The position numbers and the translations under genes are program-made. A stretch of DNA of 64,000 nucleotides from Bugula neritina (taxonomy: Eukaryota; Bryozoa; Gymnolaemata; Cheilostomatida; Bugulidae). Under the pieces are notes generated by a model. That model saw only the letters and a program-made list of their open reading frames with translations, was not told where the DNA came from and ran no database searches. Location of the stretch: the NCBI GenBank assembly GCA_964035545.1, contig OZ037765.1, forward strand, positions 186,001 to 250,000, given 5' to 3'. How positions within the stretch are numbered: position 1 is the stretch's first letter; each line of letters opens with the position of its first letter. Shown piece by piece: positions 36,501 to 48,100 of this stretch.

Positions 36501-37635
36501 AATCAGAATGAGAGTTGGAACGAAGCATTTCCTAAAATTGACACTATTTATCTCATCAGTCAGTCTTTCTAGCCCTTTCTATATAACAACACTTCACTTT
36601 TGTTTACAGTTCGAATTAAATCATTCTTCTAAAGAGTTAAATAAATTGTTTACTTTATTTTATTCTATCATTTTAATCAGCACTAATTACTAAAGACAGC
36701 CAAAGTAAAGTATTGTTATGTAATACAATTTGTTTCACTTTGAATGTTCAATAAATATTTTATTTTAATAGTTTCTATGTTTGGCTTGTAAACACTGAGT
36801 TTAAGCTGTTGTTTGTTTGTTTCTTTTATCTCCACAACAAAGAGGAGAGTGGCAGCAGCTTCAAGTACCTCTACATGAGTCGCTGCTGACTCTGAGTAGT
36901 CAAGGAACTTGAGTCTGTAGTGATGCCCGGCAGCATTCCTGATTCTACACACTGTCTATTATTCTATACACTGTCTGTAATTCTATACACTGTCTGTAAT
37001 TCTATACACTGTCTATTATTCTACACTGTCTATTATTCTACACTGTCTATAATTCTACAATGTCTATGATTCTATACACTGTCTATTATTCTACACTGTC
37101 TATGATTCTATACACTGTCTATAATTCTACACTATCTATGATTCTATACACTGTCTATTATTCTACAGTGATTGCTAATAATCCTTCAACTTAGGGTTCT
37201 CTAATTTCACTGGGTAAAAACTTTTGGAATTTCTGATAATTTAAACTACTGAGAAAAATATTTGCTAATTAAATACTTTCAATATTACAACATTTACACC
37301 TCAACCCAATAACTATTAAGATATTATAGGTTTATATATCTATATGCTTAATGGAGCAGTAATGTCATATCTACATAATATACTGTATTAGCAGCTCAAA
37401 TTACTTTGTGTTGTTAGGAAGAGTATTAACACTATTACACATGTATAAGTTATGTCTGCTTGGTAACAATTCTAAATGTGATATAAAGTTCCAACTTCTT
37501 AGGTAATTTAAATACAAACAAACACAAAGGCTCATGAAACACTCCTTTCAGCTCTAACTCACCATAGGTGTAGGGTAATAATCCTAGGAGCAGGGCTGTC
37601 ACCGTGTATAATGTCATGCTGTCTCGTGATGTCAT
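30533..37635 (-). CDS. Three-Ig-domain GPI-anchored cell-surface protein (gene 1)
   Basis: Eight exons (37635-37563, 34160-33867, 33053-32961, 32544-32397, 32038-31878, 31577-31399, 31279-31141, 30633-30533) join in phase to 395 residues. A signal peptide (MTSRDSMTLYTVTALLLGLL) is followed by three Ig-like domains, each split by one intron: Ig1 with FIKCEYDD and DAGDYSCEAD, Ig2 with EVICSAYNG and ENITCQAVVSG, Ig3 with EIVCNISSN. Ig3 lacks the second cysteine (PYVLEARNSGG in its place). The last exon is GNGSNSGS, then a hydrophobic tail LLLSLQFLVISSTGYMML and stop, the layout of a GPI-attachment signal with no cytoplasmic tail. IgLON- or lachesin-type adhesion proteins share this layout, but I do not claim orthology. 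Several N-glycosylation sequons (NTT, NIS, NGS, NIT) are present. The 3.4-kb intron 1 probably holds control elements. Confidence 0.85.
32041..32300 (-). repeat. About 31-bp minisatellite at acceptor of Ig gene 1 intron 4
   Basis: The minus-strand unit includes AATATCCTACACATTGTAG, which equals the real acceptor of exon 5 (CCTATACATTGTAG at 32039-32052). About eight decoy acceptors lie upstream. Confidence 0.85.
32585..32930 (-). repeat. 23-bp minisatellite, Ig gene 1 intron 3
   Basis: About 14 copies of AGACACACTCTGTAGTCAAC plus ATG. Transcribed, each reads GTGTGTCTCATGTTGACTAC then AGA, again donor-like at the start with an internal CTACAG. Confidence 0.95.
33065..33835 (-). repeat. 15-bp minisatellite, Ig gene 1 intron 2
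   Basis: About 50 copies of AGTAATACACAGTAT with occasional 12-13-bp units. It fills the intron that splits Ig1. The long Tyr/Leu/Cys-rich open frames here come from the 15-bp period and are not genes. Confidence 0.97.
34250..34412. repeat. 17-bp minisatellite, Ig gene 1 intron 1
   Basis: About nine copies of GTACAACAACAGAGGTG. Confidence 0.95.
36945..37165. repeat. About 18-bp minisatellite, Ig gene 1 intron 1
   Basis: Irregular units of ATTCTATACACTGTCTAT, some shortened to ATTCTACACTGTCTAT. Confidence 0.9.
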
Positions 37636-37639
37636 GCTG

Positions 37640-38520
37640 CCGGTAATGATGTGCAAACCAAGTGGTAGAATAAAGTCTCAGCAACTAAACGTAAGGAAGT
37701 AACCTTCTGCTAATAAGTGAAGCTCCTTGACTGCTTACTCTGTCTCACTGAGAGTTGAGCTTGCAGAGAGAGGGCTTAGCAGGATTCTATTGGCTGGATA
37801 ATAAGAATGGACCAATCAAATGCATTCAACAAGTAGTTGCCGTGCAAGCAGCAGGGCTGGTTGAGAAAAAGCCACCAATTAGAATGCTGCTATTTATAGC
37901 CATTAGCTGGGTGGTTGATTAGACAAGCAGACTTCATATAGCTTCGCTTATGGTTGTATTAAGGAAGAAAGAACTGACTTAAAGGGCATACAATGACATC
38001 AAGTTTAGAAACATAAACATTATTTCTCTTACAGAACTAGAAATTTTCCAGTCAAGCCTGGTGGGTGTGAGTGTTAAGAAGTATGTAGAGGTGTGTCTAA
38101 TGTAGAGGTGTGTCTATGTGCTAGTGGAATAAACGTGACAGATTTATTTGGTGGCAAAAAATAATTTATTATTCATAATTCAAGTGTGCATGACGCAGCT
38201 CCCCCAGCACAATAAATACTTAGCAAAGAGAGAAATAGATGTAGAGGTTGTGTTGAGTTGCCATAGCAACATAGCAGTGAGCTAATATATCCATAAGCTG
38301 TGGTTGTAAGGCTGAGAGTTATGACTAAGTAATAAGGACTATCCCAGCATCAGCACCTTCCAGCACCTTCTAGCACCTTCTAGCACCTTCTAGCACCTTC
38401 TAGCACCTTCCAGCACCTTCCAGCGTGTGACTAACACCCAGTTTCTGGTTACACTGTTTGCCGGTACATAATTTCAAGTTTCTGATTTTCATGAAGTGAA
38501 TTCTTTCATGACAAAGTGCT
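37640..38520. other. Upstream flank of Ig gene 1 / 3' flank of Ig gene 2
   Basis: About 0.9 kb separates the start of one Ig gene from the stop of the next, both on the minus strand. It contains a 10-bp array (CAGCACCTTC/TAGCACCTTC, 38350-38425) and TTTATT near 38144 and 38168, candidate poly(A) signals of gene 2. Confidence 0.5.
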
Positions 38521-38525
38521 TGGAT

Positions 38526-41500
38526 CTAGCAAATGGTGTAAATAGTCAGAATCAGGAAAGTCAGCGAAGAGGTGACAAGGTCACAAGTGGAAGTCCCAGC
38601 CGATGTTGAAGGTGTCCTCTTTACTTCGTAGTTGGCAGCACCAGGAACTGGGGTTGCTGGAACAGTTACAGAGACATATGTGTCAGCAGGATATATGTGT
38701 CAACAGGATATATGTGTCAGCAGGACATATGTGTCAACAGGATATATGTGTCAGCAGCAGACATTATTTGCATAACTGACATTGCGTTTTGGTAGTGGCT
38801 AGTCACATGCAGGGTATTGCGGACAGAGTATTTGGCCAGGTGAAGGTCAAAGTTCACAAGTTACGGGGTTGGCTACTTGGTAGGTGCTTGAGTCTCGAGT
38901 TATACTCTACAGCAGGTATTCATAAGAATACATGGCATGAGATGCATTGTGGACACATGTCACTAGACACAACCTATAGCTTAAGGCAATGTGTTAACAT
39001 GAAATAACAACCTTATCAATATAACTTCAACAAGATGGTCGAATGGTATGAACTCTACTAATCTTGTTACTGAGTATATTTATTGGCAGTAATTTAATAG
39101 AGTCTGATTCAACCTATATTTAGTTGATGTTCTGGCATGTAGAATCACATGTTTGTCAGCTAGGTGTTGCCATGGCAACTGGAATTAGAACATAGCTGAA
39201 AGCAATTGAGTCACTTTTTATACAAAGTTTGGTAGATATTCCAAAAATGCAGATTTAGCACATTTTTCCTAATTATCTGCTAAAGTATGAGAATTAGCTA
39301 GAAAGTCGGCTGAGGGCCTGTTACAGCTTATCATGTCACTTCTCTGGTAAATAGATAATAGTAGATAGAGGAGTAGTAAGTAGATAATAGTAAGTAGATA
39401 ATAGTATAGTAGAGTGTTACTTACCATTTCCCTGGTCTAGAGCTGGCCCTAGGAGAGTAGAGAGATCTCCCAGATCTGTAGAAGTACTCCTGTTACCATC
39501 AGTGCTGTTAGACAGAACCTCTGCAGCGTAACCACATGGCATGTAGTGGTAAACTAAGCAACAGTTTAATCTATACTTCAGAGTAAACAGTGCCCAAACT
39601 GCTAGATATAATATACTATATAATATACTATATAATATACTATATAATATACTATATAATATACTATATAATATACTATATAGTAATATAATGCACCTGT
39701 AATATTACTACTTGTGGCTTATAGAAGACGAACCTTGCGATAACTTAGAAAGTACTTTGGTTGTCAACATGTACTGGTCTTCTCTGTGGGTAGGTAGAGT
39801 TGGGGCGGGTGGAGGGGGTCTCCATATCTGTACAGTGAAGGAGGAGCTGCCCTGTCTGTTGATGACAGAGAGACTGAGGGAGTCTTTGACTGGCATGGAG
39901 GAGGAGCAGTTCAACACCAGAGAGAAGATAACTCTGTGCTGGTCTATTACCTAGTCAGGGGAGATAACACAGAGTACCTGCAGTCAGGGAAGATAATACA
40001 GAGTACCTGCAGTCAGGGGAGATAACACAGAGTACCTACAGTCAAGGGAGATAATACAGAGTACCTACAGTCAAGGGAGATAATACAGAGTACCTACAGT
40101 CAGGGGAGATAATACAGAGTACCTACAGTCAGGGGAGATAATACAGAGTACCTACAGTCAGGGGAGATAATACAGAGTACCTACAGTCAGGGGAGATAAT
40201 ACAGAGTACCTACAGTCAAGGGAGATAATGCAGAGTACCTACAGTCAGGGGAGATAATACAGAGTACCTACAGTCAGGGGAGATAACACAGAGTACCTAC
40301 AGTCAGGGGAGATAATACAGAGTACTGACGTTTGTATAGGCTATAGTTGTGTATCTAGTGGTATGAATGTCTACTGTAAAGAATATAAAAACCCACAAAA
40401 CTACTATAGTTCTAACAAAGTAAAGGCATTGAAATTGTTTCTAGTGGAAAGTTTGCAAAACACAGCCAACTTTTAGCATTCATTTCTTTACTTTTTTGCT
40501 ATATTTGAATAACAGTTGGAAAGGTCGTTAAATTTAGAAATATTATGTAGATAACCTCTACTACAGCTAGACACTTACTGCAGAAATTCAAATATATTAT
40601 ACAGCATATGCGAGTCACTAGATGTGAAGGGAATATCATAAATACATAATAAGGGATGACTAATTCCATCAAATAAGAAGACAATATTTAATGGCCATAA
40701 TTTATTAGTATAACTTAAGCTGCAGTAGATTTGAGTGTTGACTGTTTAATAGTTGATGTAGATGTGTGGTGAGTCATGATAGAGCACTTAGTTATAATAT
40801 TACACCTTCATCACTATACTAAAACAACTAGTCCTAGTAACTGGTGTCAATCACTGATTTATGGGAGAGTGAATGACTGACGGAAGACACAAGAAATCTC
40901 TCAACACACACTCAAAAACTTCCATAAATTACAGAACCTGCAATCTGCCTCCATCTTCACTCCATACGATATACCTGGTCAATCACTTTAATAGACTTTG
41001 AATAGCTGAACAATAAATCACCTCCAGACACTAGAGAAGCTCTTCAAATGCACATATACCGTGTATGTTTTACTTTCAGAGTTGTCCGAGTGATTCATGG
41101 TTTCAGAGTTGTTCTTTCATGTTGATATTTGTAGTAAAATATTATTCTCTAATTTAAGTTGTCTGATTTACAGTAACTAGCTTTGGTACTTTGGTTATGG
41201 AGTTTACGGTGCTTTATGCATTGCTCTCTTTAAATAAAAAGAGCTGGAGAGGGTGTAGAAAGGGGTGTAAATAGGGGTAGAGGGGGTACCACTGCAGTTT
41301 ATTGATCGAGTATATTGATCTCTCAATAGTCTCTCTAGTGATGCATACATGTATACATCACTAGAGATATAATCAGCTCACCCACTTACACTTACTCTCA
41401 GCTGTAGATTACACTTACTCTCAGCTGTAGATTATACTTAATCTCAGCTGTAGACTACACTTACTCTCAGCTGTAGATTACACTTACTCTCAGCTGTAGA

Positions 41501-43966
41501 CTACACTTACTCTCAGCTGTAGATTACACTTACTCTCAGCTGTAGATTACACTTACTCTCAGCTGTAGATTACACTTACTCTCAGCCGTAGATTACACTT
41601 ACTCTCAGCTGTAGACTACACTTACTCCTAGCTGTAGATTACACTTACTCTCAGCTGTAGATTACACTTACTCTCAGCTGTAGATTACACTTACTCTCAG
41701 CTGTAGATTATACTTACTGCGTAGTAAGTTCTCACGTTGCCAGACCGCTGTGGATACCCAGGGTACTGAGTTTGTGTTGAGTGTAGAGTCCACGTTGCTG
41801 CAACAAAGGGAGGGTTGGAAGACACTTCGCAGTTTATCACCATTTGACCATTGTGGTCTCGAGGCTGTACTATGGAGCAGTTTCCTGTAGGCGTGTCTAA
41901 AGCAAAGAGAATATCTGCATTATTTATTTGACCTTCACTTGACCTTTAGCTGACCCCTACATGACCTTCATTTAACTACATGACCAGCAGACTGTTTGTG
42001 ATTGGCTACTCCGTAGCCTGTGTAACTTACGCTCTACGTCAAAGACGACGTCATTCCTGACCACTACATCGGGGTAGTTGGGAGTGGAGGCTACACACTC
42101 TAGCATCTTCCCGTCATGTGTTGAGTTTGGGCGGAAGTTACTGAGTTGCTGGTGGAAGACAAATACTCTCTCCTTCAGAGGCGTGGTTGGCGCTGGGTCC
42201 TTGTCTGTTAGAGTCAGTGTGGCTGGAATTGTCTGCCCATTGAGTCTCATGACACAAGACACGTTGGTGGTAGTTGCCTGCACATGGCACATGGCCTTGT
42301 ACCCTGACTCTGGGACAGCAGAGGGGGGGATAGAGATGACGCTGCCTGGTGACCTGTACGCCTCAGTGGTTAACTCATCAAACTCAAAGTCTACGAACAC
42401 CTCTGTCACCCTGCCTGCACTCAGACAAGATAAAATTAGTTTTCTAAATTCTAAAATACTAAATTATCTTTACTTTGATGAAATTTAATATCGTGCATGT
42501 TTCACTCATTTTAGTTACCGAGAAAAGCTATACAGCCATGTCTAATATTATATTATATAGTAAAGAGCAGAACCTAGTTCAGCATGGAATTCAATTCACA
42601 GCACATCAAATGTTTAGGGTTGGCTGCCTCTACCGCCCTACCTTTTACCCTGAGTTCCAATTCATCTCTGTTTCCATCCACCTCACAGGCTATCACTCCT
42701 TCGTCACCTTTCTTCACACCTGCAACATTCAAAGACTGTGATCTAACCACCAGTTTACATTGTAAGGGGGGTGGGGGGGTCACTTTCACCAGCCTTAAGT
42801 ATTGCTTATTGTAGCACCATACCTGATATAGTCAAGAGAAGACGACCAACAACTCCTACTTCCTCTTTCACGGAATACCTGTTTGAGGACCTAAACTCTC
42901 CCAGCACCTGAAACAGTAGGAAAGAAGTTACAAACTCACCGCACTTACTATTTATACTGTACGCATGCTATTAGGTTGGACAGGAGTTGTGTTCTCATTA
43001 GTTACAGATTGCAGTCATGTGACCTCCATCAAGTATGACTCACCTGTGTGTGCCGAGCTATCACGAACCTCTCCGAACTACCCAGCCTCGCTTTGGACCA
43101 CGTGACCGTCCCGTTGGTATCGCCTACGTCGCATTTGACAACCACTTTGTCTCCAATGTTAAGTAGCCGAGACGGAATCACCTTGATCTCTACAGCGGAC
43201 TTCACTCTGGAGAGCTCAAGAACTACAGACAATCTCAATCTATATTGTTTCCCCTTTATACAGACTATCATAACTCCTAAATTGTTTTCATGATATTTAT
43301 AATTGAACACCAAACCTATAAGTAAAGTAGTAATATAATCATTATGTAATTTATATGTGTAAAGAAATTATTATAATATTTTCTACTATACGAAATAAGC
43401 TATTTTATTGTTTCAGCCATTAACTGATTGAGAGAGAATGAAGATGCAATATATTCAAATTCCCTACCAGATAGGAGTGAAAACACTGATCACTTGTGAA
43501 ATCAATATAAACTACGCATAAAGCTAAACATTGTGGTGGGGAACTGATATATTTTGCAAGTATATTCAGTATATTATTTGATTTGTACAAGACGTAAAAC
43601 ATAATATCGGTCTATATAGGTGTATATAATATAACATATAACACTATATTGTAATATTATATTATTATTATTCAGTAAAAAATAATAATACAACATAATA
43701 TAGCAATATAATAACACAATATAATAATACAATGTAATAATACAATATAATAATGCAATATAATAACACAATTTAATTATAGAATATAATACAATATGAT
43801 AATACAACATAATAATACAATATACTAATACAATATAATAATACAACATAATAATACAACATAATAATATAATATAATGATACAACATAATAATACAATG
43901 TAATAATACAATATAATAATACTCACAATAAAGGAATAAGATGGAGTAGAAACATACTCTAGTCAT
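38526..43966 (-). CDS. Ig-domain GPI-anchored cell-surface protein (gene 2)
   Basis: Nine exons (43966-43927, 43222-43044, 42907-42823, 42719-42642, 42414-42031, 41896-41718, 39950-39734, 39520-39425, 38656-38526) join in phase to 462 residues. The short first exon encodes MTRVCFYSILFLY, a signal peptide start. Ig1 spans exons 2-4 (VVVKCDVGD ... GDEGVIACEVDG), Ig2 is exon 5 (YKAMCHVQA ... KMLECVAS), and Ig3 is exons 6-7 (VINCEVSSNPP ... LVLNCSSS). A Ser/Thr-rich stem (SNSTDGNRSTSTD) leads to a final exon with TSAGTSTCDL and the hydrophobic tail VTSSLTFLILTIYTIC ending in a stop, again a GPI-type C-terminus. The same strand, neighbouring position and matching architecture suggest it is a paralogue of gene 1, but sequence similarity is low. 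Function is presumably adhesion or recognition. Confidence 0.83.
38672..38757 (-). repeat. About 18-bp array, Ig gene 2 intron 8
   Basis: Four to five copies of GGATATATGTGTCAGCA or CAACA next to the last exon. Confidence 0.85.
39600..39685. repeat. 12-bp AT array, Ig gene 2 intron 7
   Basis: About six copies of ATATACTATATA. Confidence 0.9.
39955..40326 (-). repeat. 32-bp minisatellite at acceptor of Ig gene 2 intron 6
   Basis: Transcribed, each unit holds TTATCTCCCCTGACTGTAG followed by GTACTC. The real acceptor of exon 7 is TTATCTCCCCTGACTAG followed by exon bases GTAATAG. The array is therefore a row of about 11 near-copies of the functional acceptor. Confidence 0.92.
41395..41717 (-). 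repeat. 23-bp minisatellite starting exactly at donor of Ig gene 2 intron 6
   Basis: Exon 6 ends ...TACGCA at 41718 and the intron begins GTAAGTATAATCTACAGCTG AGA, then repeats GTAAGTGTAATCTACAGCTG AGA about 13 times. Every unit begins with a consensus donor and includes CTACAG. Confidence 0.95.
43620..43922 (-). repeat. AT-rich short tandem array, Ig gene 2 intron 1
   Basis: Irregular units of AATACAATATAAT / AATACAACATAAT begin a few bases into intron 1 (donor GTGAGTATTATTATATT). Confidence 0.9.
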
Positions 43967-45183
43967 GATGTAAACAGTGACTCAACACACAACTATATAA
44001 ATTCTAATATTCAACAATTCTTATACCTTCAGTACTTCTATGCATGTTTATCTTTTGAGATGGAGTCTTGCTGTTTCAACTAATTACTTGAGTAGATATC
44101 AAATACTCAAGTGTCAGCTGATATCCAGCTAACCCTTAGCTCTTCGGGTAGCTTAATATACGTCCCTCTTTTAGACTGAGTCAAAATGATGGAACCCTGG
44201 TTATTAGAGTGTCTAATCTTGAAGTTTTAAGTGATAACCATTAGTGCTGCAAAAGAACCATTACTACGTGATGTTAGAATAGCCACGAGGGAAATCTAGA
44301 CTCAGCTTTCTCAAGCAGATATTATATGCATTTGCTTACAAGACCCCATATCATCTGTACAATGCAGTATGTAGGATATCTAGCTATTTCCTTTCTACGC
44401 AAAGCAACTGTAATTATTGTGCTGCTATTCCATACAGTCAGGTATAAACTCTTTCATTATGAATATTCATAGTTGGGTGTCCCCTGCAAGCACCTGCTGA
44501 CTTGTGCGTGTATCACTCACAGTCACCTGCCGACACGTGTCAACAGAACAATATAAACTCTGCACTGTAAAGTGTAACAAAGTTCCCTTCCACAGCAGAG
44601 AGCATGAGGTATTCCATCTCCTCAGGGGTATTATTGTTTTATAGAATAAAAATTTGAAAAAAAGTAAAACATTTTGTATAAGAAAGTTTTATTTAATGTC
44701 AATTATAGATATAGGTGAGGAATGACTTAAAGGTAGATGCATCACAGAATAATAGCGGAATATATGTGCATAAATATGAGGTGTATATACAAGTAGTTAG
44801 CTATATGTATATGCATGAGGTGCTACTACATTACAAATTAAACTAAAAAAATATTAAAAATGTTAAAAATTGCAGTAACCAGATTTGATCTTCAAATAAA
44901 TTGTAAAAAGCTAATGAAGTAGAGATGTATACAATAAAATATCAGGAATTACATTGCGGCTTATATTATTATTATATATTATTATTATATATTATTGTTA
45001 TATGTTCGCTAACAAAGTAAAACGTCTTAAAAGTTTAAAACTTTTTAATACAAAATATAACATGACAATATCGTTTGTTTTCAGGTAGGTAGTTTCTAAG
45101 ATAAATACAAAACTGTGCATCATTTCCCTACTACAGTTACTCATGCTGCCTAATCGTGACCTTTAAGTTGACCTTTAGACTGC
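43967..45183. other. Intergenic, between Ig gene 2 and p47phox-like gene
   Basis: This contains the upstream side of Ig gene 2 and the 3' UTR of the p47phox-like gene. TTTATT at about 44684 (minus-strand AATAAA) is a candidate poly(A) signal 500 bp after the stop. No other gene seen. Confidence 0.5.
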
Positions 45184-48100
45184 CTAGCGCTGACCCTTGG
45201 GTGCTCTCACATTTGCATTATTCTTTCCTTTCAGTTGACTCGGTTTAATAAGAAACTCCTCGTATATTTTGCCGTCACTTTCCTCATTAGCGTTGTTGTT
45301 CTGCTCAGACTGAGAGACTGGCGCGGGGACCAGGGATGGCGGGGCGGGGGAGACAGAGCGAGGGATCCGCTCAGGTTTCACAGGCTGTGAAGGGAAAGCA
45401 GGTTTGTTGGGCTTCAGGAAAGGAGGTCCTTTAGCGGTGGATGGCATCTGTAACTTCCTAGGGGTTGGCAGGAGTGGACTGGGAGACTTTATTGGAGAGG
45501 GGGTTTTGGTTGGAGAGTCGCTGACCTTAGGAGGGGGTTTAACAGCGTTGTCAATGTACTCGTAGCTGTCGGACTCGACGTTGGATCTACTAGTCAGCTG
45601 GTGGTGAGACGGTCTGGGCGGAGGGACTTTAGTCGTCACTCCCGGGCGCTGGTTGATTGGAGGAGGAGAGACTGGGGACTTCACTCTACTCTGTGTAGGA
45701 GGGGACGTCCTGCGGGCAGCCGGCACTGGAGCAGGAGGGGGAGGAGCTCTGCTAGTAGTTGTGTCAGACACGACCTCGTACTCGTCTGCAATACTGGGTG
45801 GAGCTTTCCCCACCCTCACCTTCTGTAGGAGCTGAGGCTGGCTATCTGATGACTCTGGCAAAGAGAGACAAGTGAGTGAAATACAACGGCCATGTCACTC
45901 TCACCACTTCCATCAGTCACTCTCACTATTCACTATCAGTCACACTACTCACTATCAGTCACTCTCTCACTACTCACTATCAGTCACTTTACTCACTACT
46001 CACTATCAGTCACTCTCTCACTACTCACTATCAGTCACTCTACTCACTATCAGTCACTCTCTACTCACTATCAGCCACTCTCACTACTCACTATCAGTCA
46101 CTCTCTCACTACTCACTATCACTCACACTACTCACTATCAGTCACTCTCTCACTACTCACTATCAGTCACACTCTCTCACTACTCACTATCACTCACACT
46201 ACTCACTATCAGTCACTCTCTCACTACTCACTATCAGTCACACTCTCTCACTACTCACTATCACTCACACTACTCACTATCAGTCACTCTCTCACTACTC
46301 ACTATCAGTCACTCTACTCACTATCAGTCACTCTCTACTCACTATCAGCCACTCTCACTACTCACTATCAGTCACTCTCTCACTACTCACTATCACTCAC
46401 ACTACTCACTATCAGTCACTCTCTCACTACTCACTATCAGTCACACTCTCTCACTACTCACTATCACTCACACTACTCACTATCAGTCACTCTCTCACTA
46501 CTCACTATCAGTCACACTCTCTCACTACTCACTATCACTCACACTACTCACTATCAGTCACTCTACTCACTATCAGTCACTCTCTACTCACTATCAGCCA
46601 CTCTCACTACTCACTATCAGTCACTCTCTCACTACTCACTATCACTCACACTACTCACTATCAGTCACTCTCTCACTACTCACTATCAGTCACACTCTCT
46701 CACTACTCACTATCACTCACACTACTCACTATCAGTCACTCTCTCACTACTCACTATCAGTCACACTCTCTCACTACTCACTATCAGTCACACTCTCTCA
46801 CTACTCACTATCAGTCACACTCTCACAGCAGGGTTATTATCAATAGTCCCACATACTCTGCTTTCTGACCGCAGGGGGTGGCTGAGGTCTGGGGGGAGCT
46901 GGGGGTGCCAGGTACTGGGGAGGGATGTCCTTCCCAGCAGTCCTCTTGGGTAGGGCTGGTGCCCCGCTCACTACATCACTCTTCGCAAAAGGGTCGTTCT
47001 GATAGTCGTGAGTGTTGACTGGTTCGTACTCATCGGTGTCGCTGACTTTACTGACCGTTCTCTAACAACAGATCGTGTGACTTACAGTAAGTATACCAAC
47101 AGACCATGTGACTTACAGTAAGTATACGAACAGATCATGTGACTTACAGTAAGTATATGAACAGATCATGTGACTTACAGTAAGTATAACTTTGGAAGGA
47201 GCTAGCACTTACTGTGGGAGGAGCTAGCACTTACTGTGGGAGGAGCTAGCTCTTACTGTGGGAGGAGCTAGCACTTACTGTGGGAGGAGCTAGCACTTAC
47301 TGTGGGAGGAGCTAGCACTTACTGTGGGAGGAGCTAGCACTTACTGTGGGAGGAGCTAGCACTTACTGTGGGAGGAGCTAGCACTTACTGTGGGAGGAGC
47401 TAGCACTTACTGTGGGAGGAGCTAGCACTTACTGTGGGAGGAGCTAGCACTTACTGTGGGAGGAGCTACGACTTGAGACAGAGAGGAAGACGAGGAGGAA
47501 GTGGTCAGACGGCTGCTTCTGTTACTCTGCAAATCTCTTGGTGGTGGGAGACCTGAATATACAGTATTACAATTATACAGTATTACATATATACAGTATT
47601 CCATATATACGGTATTATATATACAGTATTATATATACAACATTACATATATAGAGTATTATATATATACAGTATTACATGTATACAGTATTACATATAT
47701 ACAGTATAACATATATACAGTATTACATATATACAGTATATCATATATACAATATTACATATATACGGTATTATATATATACAGTATAACATATATACAG
47801 TATTACATGTATGCAGTATTACATATATACGGTATTCGTCTCATGCTTTGATAAGAAAGAGAAGGAATGATAGAGTATAGAAGAAGTAAGAGCGAGGGGG
47901 GAGAGGTATAAATCTGCGGGGATTATCTACTGACCTGAGTTATGAGGTTTCAGCAACAAGGTGATATCTGCAGAGGGATATTAGTAAACTATCCAATACT
48001 CAATATTCAATACTCAATACTCCATATTCAATATTCAATATTCAATATTCAATACTCAATATTCAATACTCAATATTCAATATATTCAATACTCAATATT

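Larger units (their letters stand above)
34161..37562 (-). other. Intron 1 of Ig gene 1
   Basis: This is a 3.4-kb intron between the signal-peptide exon and Ig1. It contains a 17-bp array (34250-34412, GTACAACAACAGAGGTG), an 18-bp array (36945-37165, TTCTATACACTGTCTA) and otherwise unique AT-rich sequence. I see no exon I can support. Confidence 0.6.

Noticed and set aside
45872-46953. Three overlapping plus-strand frames of 324-353 codons (Ser/Thr/His/Tyr/Leu repeats)
   Set aside because: They are shadows of the intron 12 minisatellite; all three frames are open at once and no start or splice context fits.
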